Source: Phyllobacteriaceae bacterium | GTDB lineage: Bacteria > Pseudomonadota > Alphaproteobacteria > Rhizobiales > Rhizobiaceae | DNA length: 7,703 nucleotides | Assembly: GCA_024645155.1 (NCBI GenBank) | Contig: JAHEGF010000159.1 | Coordinates: 1-7,703, forward strand | Reading direction: 5' to 3' | Part shown: positions 1-6,588 of the stretch, in pieces | Numbering within the stretch: position 1 is the stretch's first letter | Layout of the letters: every line of letters starts with the position of its first letter | Translations under genes and position numbers: made by a program | Notes under the pieces: generated by a model | What the model was told of the DNA's origin: nothing | Database searches by the model: none | What the model saw: the letters and a program-made list of their open reading frames with translations, nothing else

Positions 1-1566
1 CGTTATTTGGTCCCCGGATTATGTGACGCCCACATGCATGTTGAAAGCGGCATGGTGACGGTGACCGAATTTTGCCGCGCCGTGATCCCCCATGGCACGA
101 CCTCGATGTTCATTGATCCCCACGAGATAGCCAATGTGCTTGGACTGGACGGTGTCCGCCTGATGCATGATGAGGCGATGGCCCAGCCCATCAACGTTTA
201 TGTCCAGATGCCGTCCTGTGTACCGTCCGCACCGGGACTGGAACATGCCGGAGCGACTCTTGGCGCCAAAGATGTCGCAGAAGCGATGGCTTGGCCGAAT
301 ATCATTGGCCTCGGTGAAGTCATGAATTTCCCCGGCGTTGCAGGCAACGATGCGACGATGCGGGGCGAGATTGCTGCCACGGTTGCCGCCGGGCGAACTG
401 TTGGGGGCCACTACGCATCACCGGACCTCGGTGCACCTTTTCATGGTTATGTCGCCGGTGGTCCCGAGGACGACCACGAGGGAACGCGTGTCGAAGATGC
501 TATCGAGCGGGTCCGGCGTGGCATGCGTGCGATGCTGCGCCTTGGCAGCGCCTGGTATGACGTTGCAACGCAGATCAAGGCGGTTACGGAACGTGGCATC
601 GATCCGCGCAATTTCATCCTTTGCACCGACGACAGCCACTCGGGAACGTTGGTCAATGAAGGGCACATGAACCGCGTGGTCCGCCATGCCATTGGCCAGG
701 GCCTGGCACCGGTAACCGCCATCCAGATGGCAACGCTGAATACTGCACAGCATTTTCGCCTCGAGCGGGAACTCGGATCGATCGCGCCAGGCCGACTGGC
801 CGATTTTCTGGTTGTTTCCGATTTGCCGACTCTGGCGATTGACGCGGTTTACGGGCGTGGCCGGGAACTGGCAAAGGGCGGAAGGCTGACTGCTGACCTG
901 CCGGCCTACAAGTATCCGGCTTCCGCCCGGAATACTGTCAAGCTTGGAAAAACATTAACGGCTGCCGACTTCGACATCCCGGCGCCGGCAGACGCGAAAA
1001 AAGTACGTGCGCGCATCATCGGTGTCATCGAAAACCAGGCCCCGACCCGTGCCTTGGAAGCCGACCTCGGCGTCGAAGGCGGTATTGTATCCATGGATCG
1101 CCGCAACGACATCTGCCAGATCGCGCTGGTCGAGCGCCATCGCGGGACGGGCGGCGTGACCAACGGTTTCGTATCGGGTTTTGGCTATACCCGCGACTGC
1201 GCCATGGCTTCAACAGTTGCCCATGACAGTCATCACATGATCGTCGTCGGCACCAACAAGGCTGACATGGCGATGGCCGCAAACCGTCTCGGCGAGCTTG
1301 GCGGCGGCGTCATCATGATTTCCAAGGGCAGGGAACTGGCTTTGGTCGAGATGCCGATTGCTGGTCTGATGTCTGACGAACGCGCGGAAAAAGTAGCGGC
1401 AAAGGCCGACAAGCTTAACGCGGCTATGCGAGATATGGGATGCACGCTGAATAACGCCTACATGCAGCATTCATTGCTGGCGCTCGTCGTGATTCCGGAA
1501 TTGCGCATTTCCGATATAGGCATTATCGATGTCACCAAATTCGAAAAGGTCGACCTTTTTATCTGA
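1..1566 (+). CDS. ade: Adenine deaminase, 5'-truncated by window edge
   Basis: Hydrolyses adenine to hypoxanthine and ammonia in cytosolic purine salvage. The reading frame is open from base 1 (R-Y-L-V-P-G...) to a TGA at 1564-1566, giving 521 residues. Family members are usually about 570-600 residues, so roughly 60-80 N-terminal residues and the start codon lie upstream. Numbering from the first visible codon: the amidohydrolase metal motif D-A-H-M-H-V-E-S is at 9-16 (His11, His13). A T-T-S-M-F-I-D-P-H-E block follows near 33-42, then G-L-G-E-V-M-N (Glu106), G-G-H (His137) and T-D-D-S-H (Asp210/211). G-S-I-A-P-G-R-L-A-D closes the barrel domain near 260. The C-terminal adenine deaminase domain follows, with G-F-G-Y-T-R-D and H-D-S-H-H (408-412). 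The catalytic core looks intact. The family is secure; specificity for adenine rather than another 6-aminopurine is inferred from it. The MFS gene 63 bases downstream may be cotranscribed, as I see no terminator between them. Confidence 0.93.
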   Translation, partial: RYLVPGLCDAHMHVESGMVTVTEFCRAVIPHGTTSMFIDPHEIANVLGLDGVRLMHDEAMAQPINVYVQMPSCVPSAPGLEHAGATLGAKDVAEAMAWPNIIGLGEVMNFPGVAGNDATMRGEIAATVAAGRTVGGHYASPDLGAPFHGYVAGGPEDDHEGTRVEDAIERVRRGMRAMLRLGSAWYDVATQIKAVTERGIDPRNFILCTDDSHSGTLVNEGHMNRVVRHAIGQGLAPVTAIQMATLNTAQHFRLERELGSIAPGRLADFLVVSDLPTLAIDAVYGRGRELAKGGRLTADLPAYKYPASARNTVKLGKTLTAADFDIPAPADAKKVRARIIGVIENQAPTRALEADLGVEGGIVSMDRRNDICQIALVERHRGTGGVTNGFVSGFGYTRDCAMASTVAHDSHHMIVVGTNKADMAMAANRLGELGGGVIMISKGRELALVEMPIAGLMSDERAEKVAAKADKLNAAMRDMGCTLNNAYMQHSLLALVVIPELRISDIGIIDVTKFEKVDLFI

Positions 1567-1619
1567 CTCTTCAATTGCAGGACGGGAGTTCCGCTCTCTG
1601 ATCCAGCCACATGACGATC

Positions 1620-1623
1620 GGAG
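1620..1623 (+). promoter_or_regulatory. Ribosome binding site of the MFS gene
   Basis: A GGAG lies six bases before the ATG at 1630. An in-frame TAG at 1624-1626 rules out any longer reading frame, so this site and the stop together fix the start of the transporter. Confidence 0.6.
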
Positions 1624-1629
1624 TAGCTC

Positions 1630-2829
1630 ATGGCTGGTATCGCCGTTCTTGCTGTTGCCTATGTGCTGTCGCAATTCTACCGCTCGTTTCTGGCGGTTTT
1701 GACACCCAATCTTGTCGCCGACCTGGACGCTACCAATGCCGGTCTCTCGCAGGCTTCGGGCGCCTGGTTCGCCGCCTTTGCACTGATGCAGTTCGCGGTC
1801 GGAGTCGGGCTTGACCGCTATGGTCCACGCCGCACGGCCTCGGTTTTGTTGTTTATCGGCGGAGGCGGCGGTGCACTGATTTTTGCTTTGGCTACGGCAC
1901 CATGGATGGTCACGCTCGCCATGGTGCTGATCGGCATCGGCTGCTCGCCGGTACTGATGGCATCCTTTTACATATTCGCCCGCACCTTCAATGCCGCACG
2001 TTTTGCAGTGCTTGCCTCCTGGTTTGTCGGTGTGGGCACCGCCGGCAACGTGATCGGTGCTTCGCCGCTGGCAGCCGCTGCCGATGCGCTGGGCTGGCGT
2101 GAGGTCCTGTTCCTGTTGGCAGGGTTTACCGCGTTCGTTGCTGTCGCGATCTTCTTTGTGGTCCGTGATCCAAAGCGCGTTACCGGCGACCGGGAAATCG
2201 ATAGCGGGTTTGCCGGTTTCGCTGAATTGTTCAAGATCCGCGCCTTGTGGTTCATCATTCCGATTACGGCCATCAACTATGCCCCGGCCGCCGGTATACG
2301 CGGCTTGTGGTCCGGACCATATCTGACCGATATGTTCGGTGCCGACGGCCTACTGATCGGACAGGTCACGCTGTTCATGGCGCTTGCCATGGTTGCCGGT
2401 AGCTTTGTCTACGGGCCGTTGGACACCATCTTCAATAGCCGCAAATGGGTGGCCGTCATCGGCAACTGCATCTCCGTTTCTGTATTCGCAGCCCTGTTTC
2501 TCAATCCGACGGCGAGTATTGCATTTGCAACGGCCGCCTTTGTCATCATCGGCCTGGCCGGCACAAGCTATGGTGTTCTGATGGCTCACGCCCGCTCGTT
2601 TGTCCCGGCGCATCTGACCGGCCGTGGCGTGACGCTGATGAACTTCTTTTCAATCGGCGGCGTCGGCCTGATGCAGTTCCTCACCGGTGGCATTGTTACC
2701 GAACAGGCTGTCGAGGTCAGCGCAGTTAGCGCCTATGGCAACCTGTTCTTGTTTTACGGTTTGGTACTCGCAACCACGGTTGTTATCTATCTATTTAGCA
2801 CCGACACAAAACCTAATAGCATCAGATAG
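1630..2829 (+). CDS. MFS transporter, 12 predicted membrane helices
   Basis: A 399-residue inner-membrane secondary transporter of the major facilitator superfamily. It is almost wholly hydrophobic, with helices separated by short charged loops and a longer cytoplasmic loop near residues 180-203 (R-D-P-K-R-V-T-G-D-R-E) that divides two six-helix halves. The MFS motif A is clear in loop 2-3 at about 57-69 (V-G-V-G-L-D-R-Y-G-P-R-R-T). A degenerate counterpart sits near 261-272 (Y-G-P-L-D-T-I-F-N-S-R-K) in the second half. Helix 1 starts almost at the initiator Met, so the N-terminal tail is very short. An in-frame stop just upstream excludes a longer start, and GGAG precedes the ATG. The substrate cannot be read from the sequence. 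Its position behind adenine deaminase makes a purine or nucleoside possible, but general organic-anion MFS carriers look much the same. The end abuts the oppositely oriented hydrolase gene. Confidence 0.9.
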   Translation: MAGIAVLAVAYVLSQFYRSFLAVLTPNLVADLDATNAGLSQASGAWFAAFALMQFAVGVGLDRYGPRRTASVLLFIGGGGGALIFALATAPWMVTLAMVLIGIGCSPVLMASFYIFARTFNAARFAVLASWFVGVGTAGNVIGASPLAAAADALGWREVLFLLAGFTAFVAVAIFFVVRDPKRVTGDREIDSGFAGFAELFKIRALWFIIPITAINYAPAAGIRGLWSGPYLTDMFGADGLLIGQVTLFMALAMVAGSFVYGPLDTIFNSRKWVAVIGNCISVSVFAALFLNPTASIAFATAAFVIIGLAGTSYGVLMAHARSFVPAHLTGRGVTLMNFFSIGGVGLMQFLTGGIVTEQAVEVSAVSAYGNLFLFYGLVLATTVVIYLFSTDTKPNSIR

Positions 2830-3798
2830 TTATAGGTATTTCTTGAGCCATGTAAGAATCTTGGCTGCAAGCGGATCGGTGTTTGAAGGCGAAAGAACAT
2901 CCCCGGCAATCACATGATTGTTCGGGTCTTCTGATTCCGTCACGACAATGGATTCTGCAGGTCCGCCCCACCGCGCCATCATCTCTTTGGTTACATTCGC
3001 ATCGACCACCGTATCGCCTTGCGAATACACAAACAGTACCGGAATGTTCAGTTTTTCAACGGCGGTTTCGCGGGCAAGCTTGGTTTGGGCCGCCATTTGC
3101 AATCCCGATTTCGTCGGATAGGTGGTAGTCCAGTACTTGCCGTGTTTTTCGTTTTGCGGCGTAAACGAACGTATCTCGCCTTCGGCCAGTTCGGCGATCC
3201 TTTCGGCCCATGGGCCCGTTGCCAGGGCCGCGAGCGGATGGCGGAAAGCATAATTGGGCGAAAACAGGACCATAGCGGCGATGTGTTTTGCAAGGTCCGG
3301 ATCGGATGCGCCATAGGTTGCAAGGCCGCTGCCGGTCGACGTGGCGATAACGACAGTTTTTTCACCGATCATGTGCCCGATGGCGACCGCCTCGGCGAAA
3401 TCGTTGATCCAGTCATTGACACTTGCCTCGGCCAGTGCCGAACCGTCACGGCCGTGCCCGGCAAGCCGCGTGAAAAACAGGTTGGCGCCCAACGAGGCGG
3501 CCACCTTGTCGGGCAGCGGGCGGATTTCTTCCTTCGAGGCAGAGAACCCGTGAATATAGACGATCGACACCGGCGTTTTGGCGCGTGATAGCGGATAGGC
3601 CCAAACGATTTCCTTTTGCAGATTGTCGTGAATGCCCGCGATGGATTTCTCGGCCGCTGCCAGGTACGCGGCCGGATCAACGCCGATCTGCGCGGCGTTA
3701 AAACGCACAGACGTATCCACAGCGACACGCGGGCCCGAGAGATAGGCACCGGCCACGACGGCGAGCAGCGTCAGCAGACCTACAAGGGTTTTCTTCAT
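2830..3798 (-). CDS. Alpha/beta hydrolase with N-terminal signal or membrane anchor
   Basis: A 322-residue alpha/beta-hydrolase-fold enzyme, probably an esterase, lipase or carboxylesterase working at or outside the inner membrane. It opens with K-K and a hydrophobic stretch (about residues 4-20), either a signal peptide or an uncleaved anchor; there is no lipobox Cys. The fold signatures appear in order: H-G-F-S (83-86, oxyanion strand), A-G-H-G-R-D-G (113-119), nucleophile elbow A-T-S-T-G with Ser154, acid Asp262 in Y-S-Q-G-D, and catalytic His295 in N-N-H-V. The triad is therefore complete, but the elbow has Ala where G-x-S-x-G is usual. I chose the ATG at 3798 because it gives a standard signal sequence and has AGG four bases upstream. 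A GTG at 3810 in the same frame would add four residues and lacks a clear ribosome binding site. It lies 22 bases behind the SDR gene and is probably cotranscribed with it. The substrate is unknown. Confidence 0.85.
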   Translation of the reverse strand: MKKTLVGLLTLLAVVAGAYLSGPRVAVDTSVRFNAAQIGVDPAAYLAAAEKSIAGIHDNLQKEIVWAYPLSRAKTPVSIVYIHGFSASKEEIRPLPDKVAASLGANLFFTRLAGHGRDGSALAEASVNDWINDFAEAVAIGHMIGEKTVVIATSTGSGLATYGASDPDLAKHIAAMVLFSPNYAFRHPLAALATGPWAERIAELAEGEIRSFTPQNEKHGKYWTTTYPTKSGLQMAAQTKLARETAVEKLNIPVLFVYSQGDTVVDANVTKEMMARWGGPAESIVVTESEDPNNHVIAGDVLSPSNTDPLAAKILTWLKKYL

Positions 3799-3820
3799 GA
3801 TACCTGTCACCAGATCGAGG

Positions 3821-4621
3821 TCAGTATTTTATCGGCCGCTTCTTCCAGCCCATGAAACGGTTCATTATTGCGAAATAGAGCGGATAGGGAAGGATGTTCA
3901 CCAGTTTCAGCCACCAAGTAAAGCGCCGCGGAAACGTGACCTCGAACCCGCCCGTCCTCAGCCCTTCTACGATCCGCCGTGATGCTTGTTCTACCGGCAT
4001 CAAGGCGGGCATCGGGAACTTGTTGCCCTTGGTAAGCGGCGTGTCGACGAACCCCGGTGTGATGATTTGGGTGCGGATGTTCATCTTGTCGAAATCAAAC
4101 TTCAGCGATTCGGCCATGTTGATGACCGCCGCCTTTGAAGCTCCGTAGGCTGACGCCAGCGGCAATCCTCCATAGCCTGAGACCGAAGATACAAACGCAA
4201 TCTGTCCCCGTCCGCGCGTTTTCATATGATCGACAGCAGCAACACACCCGTTGATCATGCCGAAAACATTGATTTCATAGGTCTTTACGAAATTCCCGGT
4301 TTCGAGCCGTTCGCCGCGCGTCGGAAAATAGTTGCCAGCATTGAAGATGGCCAGCACAATCGGCCCCGCCTGTTTTTCAATCGCACCTGCGCAAGCGCGC
4401 ATCTCGTGTTCATTGGTAACATCGCCGCGAAAGGGTACGATCCGTCCTTTCAGGTTTTTGGATTCGGCAGCAAGTGACTGTAGCTTGTCGATGCTGCGGG
4501 CGGTCGCCGCGACGGTGTAGCCGTCACGCGCCAGATCGAGTGCAAGCGCGCGTCCGATGCCGGAACTTGCACCGGTGATCCAGACAACGCCATCTTCGGG
4601 CTTCGCTCGATACAATGTCAT
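3821..4621 (-). CDS. Short-chain dehydrogenase/reductase (SDR), NAD(P)-dependent
   Basis: A 266-residue classical SDR oxidoreductase. Starting from the ATG at 4621, the cofactor motif T-G-A-S-S-G-I-G is at 16-23, G-D-V-T at 66-69 (Asp67, adenine contact), N-A-G at 94-96, I-N-V-F-G at 117-121 (Asn118), the catalytic Ser146 in V-S-S-V-S-G, and Y-G-A-S-K at 159-163 (Tyr159, Lys163). P-G-F-V-D-T-P (189-195) is the usual post-catalytic loop. All four catalytic residues are present. Ala40-Thr-Ala-Arg42 at the end of strand 2 suggests NADP(H), by inference. The C-terminus (about 234-258) is hydrophobic and aromatic, followed by a basic tail, which suggests membrane association. The frame stays open upstream to 4840, but the glycine motif falls at the normal distance only from the 4621 start, and a longer form would overlap the next gene. 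The substrate is not identifiable; the adjacent hydrolase hints at a lipid or ester. Confidence 0.88.
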   Translation of the reverse strand: MTLYRAKPEDGVVWITGASSGIGRALALDLARDGYTVAATARSIDKLQSLAAESKNLKGRIVPFRGDVTNEHEMRACAGAIEKQAGPIVLAIFNAGNYFPTRGERLETGNFVKTYEINVFGMINGCVAAVDHMKTRGRGQIAFVSSVSGYGGLPLASAYGASKAAVINMAESLKFDFDKMNIRTQIITPGFVDTPLTKGNKFPMPALMPVEQASRRIVEGLRTGGFEVTFPRRFTWWLKLVNILPYPLYFAIMNRFMGWKKRPIKY

Positions 4622-4715
4622 CTGACACCATTGGAGATACAACTGTGGCAGCGGCATGGCCGCCCGTGAAGACAGCGGCTTCAGCAGGTAAAAACACCCG
4701 TCGCCGCCACTGTTT

Positions 4716-4744
4716 CGTATAATCGTCTTGAATCGTTGTTCCAA
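4716..4744 (-). promoter_or_regulatory. Candidate promoter for the SDR-hydrolase pair
   Basis: Read on the minus strand, TTGGAA (4744 to 4739) and TATACG (4721 to 4716) are separated by 17 bases. Each hexamer matches the consensus at four of six positions. It would give a leader of roughly 85-90 bases before the SDR ATG at 4621. Its -10 element overlaps the plus-strand TATAAT, so the two promoters could compete. This is tentative. Confidence 0.25.
4718..4723 (+). promoter_or_regulatory. Candidate -10 box (TATAAT) for the cysteine synthase-like operon
   Basis: A perfect TATAAT lies 77 bases before the chosen ATG at 4801. No TTGACA-like -35 box is found 15-19 bases upstream, and the TG of an extended -10 is absent. 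If it is a real promoter, it is either activator-dependent or read by an alphaproteobacterial sigma factor with loose -35 needs. Chance occurrence is possible. Confidence 0.3.
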
Positions 4745-4789
4745 GGCTTTTAGGTCTTGAACAGACCAATGTGACTTATCGAGCGCGAC

Positions 4790-4793
4790 AGGA
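4790..4793 (+). promoter_or_regulatory. Ribosome binding site that sets the start at 4801
   Basis: AGGA with a seven-base spacer precedes the ATG at 4801. The longer in-frame GTG start at 4771 has no comparable site, and the family N-terminus aligns well with the ATG, so the shorter protein is preferred. Confidence 0.6.
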
Positions 4794-4800
4794 CCAGCGT

Positions 4801-5838
4801 ATGTACCAGTCAATAATTGACATGATCGGCAATACACCACTTATCAGATTGCGGCGCGCGTCCGACGAGACCGGTTGTGAAATCTATGGCAAAGCGGAAT
4901 TTCTGAATCCGGGCCAGTCGGTCAAGGACCGTGCCGCGCTTTACATCATTCGCGATGCCGAACGGACGGGCAAACTTAACCCCGGCGGCCTTATCGTCGA
5001 GGGAACCGCAGGCAATACGGGGATTGGACTGACGGTCGTTGCCAACGCGCTCGGCTATCGGACCGTCATTGTCATTCCCGATACCCAAAGCGAGGAAAAA
5101 AAGGATGCGCTACGCCTTGTCGGGGCTGAACTCGTGCAGGTGCCGGCGGTACCCTATCGCAACCCGAACAATTACGTAAAATTATCCGGACGCCTGGCCG
5201 AACGGCTTGCGGCCACCGATCCCAATGGCGCCATTTGGGCGAACCAGTTTGACAATGTCGCAAACCGTCAGGCCCATGTTGAAACCACGGCCGTCGAAAT
5301 ATGGGAGCAGACCGGCGGCAAGGTCGACGGGTTCGTTTGCGCTGTCGGATCGGGTGGAACGCTGGCCGGCGTTTCGCAGGGGTTAAAACAGCGTAGTGGC
5401 GATATCAAGGTCGCCCTTTCCGATCCGCATGGCTCTGCCCTGCACAATTTCTACGCCCATGGCGAGTTGAAAGCCGAGGGCGGTTCGGTAACCGAAGGCA
5501 TCGGCCAGGGCAGAGTGACCGCCAATCTGGAAGGATTCACCCCTGATTTCTCGTATTCGATACCCGATGCAGAAGCCCTGCCCATCGTTTTTGACCTGAT
5601 CCGCGAAGAAGGCCTTGTTCTCGGCGGTTCAAGCGGCATCAATGTTGCCGGCGCAATCCGGCTGGCGCGTGATCTTGGCCCGGGCCACACCATCGTAACG
5701 CTCTTATGCGACTATGGAAACAGGTACCAGTCGAAGATCTTCAATCCGGAGTTCTTGCGGGAGAAAAAACTGCCGGTCCCCGAATGGATGGAAATGCAAA
5801 GCACCATCGACATCCCGTTTGAGGATGCTGGAATATGA
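4801..5838 (+). CDS. PLP-dependent cysteine synthase / cysteine desulfhydrase family protein
   Basis: A 345-residue fold-type II PLP enzyme of the cysteine synthase/cystathionine beta-synthase family, cytosolic. Either it builds cysteine from O-acetylserine and sulfide, or it breaks cysteine down to sulfide, pyruvate and ammonia. Visible motifs: I-G-N-T-P-L (9-14), N-P-G-Q-S-V-K-D-R with PLP Lys42, the substrate loop G-T-A-G-N-T-G (68-74), the phosphate cup G-S-G-G-T (183-187), T-E-G-I-G-Q (231-236) and G-G-S-S-G-I-N (275-281; a Ser here usually contacts the PLP ring nitrogen). Canonical CysK has E-P-T-S-G-N-T in the substrate loop; here it is E-G-T-A-G-N-T. The protein is about 20-25 residues longer than typical CysK, mainly at the C-terminus. 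As I recall, this variant loop occurs in a distinct subgroup that includes Cds1-type cysteine desulfhydrases, so I leave the symbol blank. There is no CBS-type regulatory domain. Its TGA overlaps the ATG of the tRNA-editing gene (ATGA), which indicates translational coupling. Confidence 0.9.
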   Translation: MYQSIIDMIGNTPLIRLRRASDETGCEIYGKAEFLNPGQSVKDRAALYIIRDAERTGKLNPGGLIVEGTAGNTGIGLTVVANALGYRTVIVIPDTQSEEKKDALRLVGAELVQVPAVPYRNPNNYVKLSGRLAERLAATDPNGAIWANQFDNVANRQAHVETTAVEIWEQTGGKVDGFVCAVGSGGTLAGVSQGLKQRSGDIKVALSDPHGSALHNFYAHGELKAEGGSVTEGIGQGRVTANLEGFTPDFSYSIPDAEALPIVFDLIREEGLVLGGSSGINVAGAIRLARDLGPGHTIVTLLCDYGNRYQSKIFNPEFLREKKLPVPEWMEMQSTIDIPFEDAGI

Positions 5839-6575
5839 GCGCGCGCACACTGGCCTTGTTCCGGGAGGATGCCTATCTGGCAAAAGCCGGTGCTAAGGTT
5901 ATCGGCATCAACGATCGCGGCGGCATTCTTCTTGATCGCACGGTGTTTTATGCAACCTCTGGCGGTCAGCCAGGCGATACCGGCTCGCTTTTGCGCACCA
6001 ATGGTGATGCCATAGCGATAGCCGCAACCGTGTGCGGCCAGACCAAGGATGAAATCATTCACGTCCCCGCCAATGGAAGCGAAATGCCGGAAATCGGTGA
6101 AACCGTGGAACTTGTCATTGATTGGGAACGGCGTTGCAATCTTATGCGCATGCATACTGCTTGCCACCTGCTGACGGTTGTCTGTCCATATCCGATTACC
6201 GGTGCGTCGGTCGGCGAAGCTGAAAGCCGCGTTGACTTCGACCTTCCCGAAGCTGCGATGACCAAGGAAGAGGTCAGTGCCGGATTGATGGAACTGGTCA
6301 CAGCCGATCATCCCGTATTCACCAAGCTCATAAGCGAGGCGGAGCTTGGGGCAAATCCGGGATTGGTAAAATCCAAGAATGTGCGCCCTCCGGCAGGCGC
6401 CGGCCAGATCAGGCTTGTATGTATTGGTGACGACGCCGGAATTGACAGCCAACCCTGTGGTGGAACCCATGTCCGTTCGACGGCTGAAGTTGGCGAAATC
6501 CATATCGGCAAGATTGAGAAGAAGGGTCGCGAAAACCGGCGCTTCCGCATACGCTTTGGAACGCAACCTGCGTAG
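5835..6575 (+). CDS. Alanyl-tRNA editing protein, AlaX family
   Basis: A 246-residue free-standing trans-editing factor related to the AlaRS editing domain. The family hydrolyses mischarged Ser-tRNA(Ala) (and in some members Gly-tRNA(Ala)) in the cytosol. The protein shows F-Y-A-T-S-G-G-Q-P-G-D-T-G (38-50), the AlaRS/AlaX threonyl-editing signature. Both zinc-ligand motifs follow: H-T-A-C-H (His107, His111) and C-G-G-T-H (Cys208, His212). The end carries G-R-E-N-R-R-F-R-I-R (231-240), as in AlaRS editing domains. Length fits an AlaX-M-like form with the N-terminal beta-barrel subdomain and no aminoacylation domain or C-Ala, so it is not a truncated AlaRS. All metal ligands are intact. It overlaps the upstream cysteine synthase-like gene by four bases (ATGA), with GAGGA nine bases upstream, and lies 13 bases before the sulfurtransferase gene. 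Ser or Gly specificity cannot be decided from sequence alone; the cysteine-enzyme neighbours leave other substrates open. Confidence 0.9.
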   Translation: MSARTLALFREDAYLAKAGAKVIGINDRGGILLDRTVFYATSGGQPGDTGSLLRTNGDAIAIAATVCGQTKDEIIHVPANGSEMPEIGETVELVIDWERRCNLMRMHTACHLLTVVCPYPITGASVGEAESRVDFDLPEAAMTKEEVSAGLMELVTADHPVFTKLISEAELGANPGLVKSKNVRPPAGAGQIRLVCIGDDAGIDSQPCGGTHVRSTAEVGEIHIGKIEKKGRENRRFRIRFGTQPA

Positions 6576-6577
6576 AC

Positions 6578-6581
6578 AGGA
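6578..6581 (+). promoter_or_regulatory. Ribosome binding site of the sulfurtransferase gene
   Basis: AGGA lies seven bases before the ATG at 6589, just behind the TAG of the tRNA-editing gene. It supports this start over in-frame upstream ATGs that sit inside the previous gene. Confidence 0.6.
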
Positions 6582-6588
6582 TACCGTT

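Larger units (their letters stand above)
4622..4800. promoter_or_regulatory. Divergent intergenic region with probable back-to-back promoters
   Basis: This 179-base region separates the minus-strand SDR/hydrolase pair from the plus-strand cysteine synthase-like operon and is the only sizeable non-coding gap in the window. Both transcription units probably start here. I see no riboswitch fold, no convincing operator palindrome and no small gene. Two short candidate promoters are listed separately. Confidence 0.55.

Noticed and set aside
1567..1629. Terminator or promoter between adenine deaminase and the MFS gene
   Set aside because: Only a weak three- to four-base inverted match around GGAG/CTC is visible, without a T-run, and there is no convincing -35/-10 pair.
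2842..2871. Rho-independent terminator between the convergent genes
   Set aside because: A stem is possible, but no T-run follows on either strand and it lies inside hydrolase coding sequence, so I do not annotate it as a terminator.
3019..3588. Open frame of 189 codons on the plus strand, opposite the hydrolase
   Set aside because: Arg/Gly-rich composition with no motif; the minus-strand hydrolase in the same place has a full catalytic triad and signal sequence.
4771..4800. Ten-codon longer GTG start for the cysteine synthase-like gene
   Set aside because: There is no ribosome binding site ahead of it, whereas AGGA sits seven bases before the ATG at 4801, and the family N-terminus matches the shorter form.
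4622..4840. In-frame 73-codon N-terminal extension of the SDR
   Set aside because: The glycine-rich cofactor motif would sit about 90 residues in, the extension is not SDR-like, and it would overlap the divergent gene's start.
5712..6566. Open frame of 284 codons on the minus strand, opposite the tRNA-editing gene and the end of the cysteine synthase-like gene
   Set aside because: It is long but has no recognisable domain, is rich in scattered Cys/His/Arg, and lies wholly antisense to two genes whose motifs are certain. Best explained as a codon-bias shadow.
6379..6588. In-frame 70-codon N-terminal extension of the sulfurtransferase
   Set aside because: It overlaps alaX coding sequence, does not resemble rhodanese N-termini, and a good AGGA site precedes the ATG at 6589.
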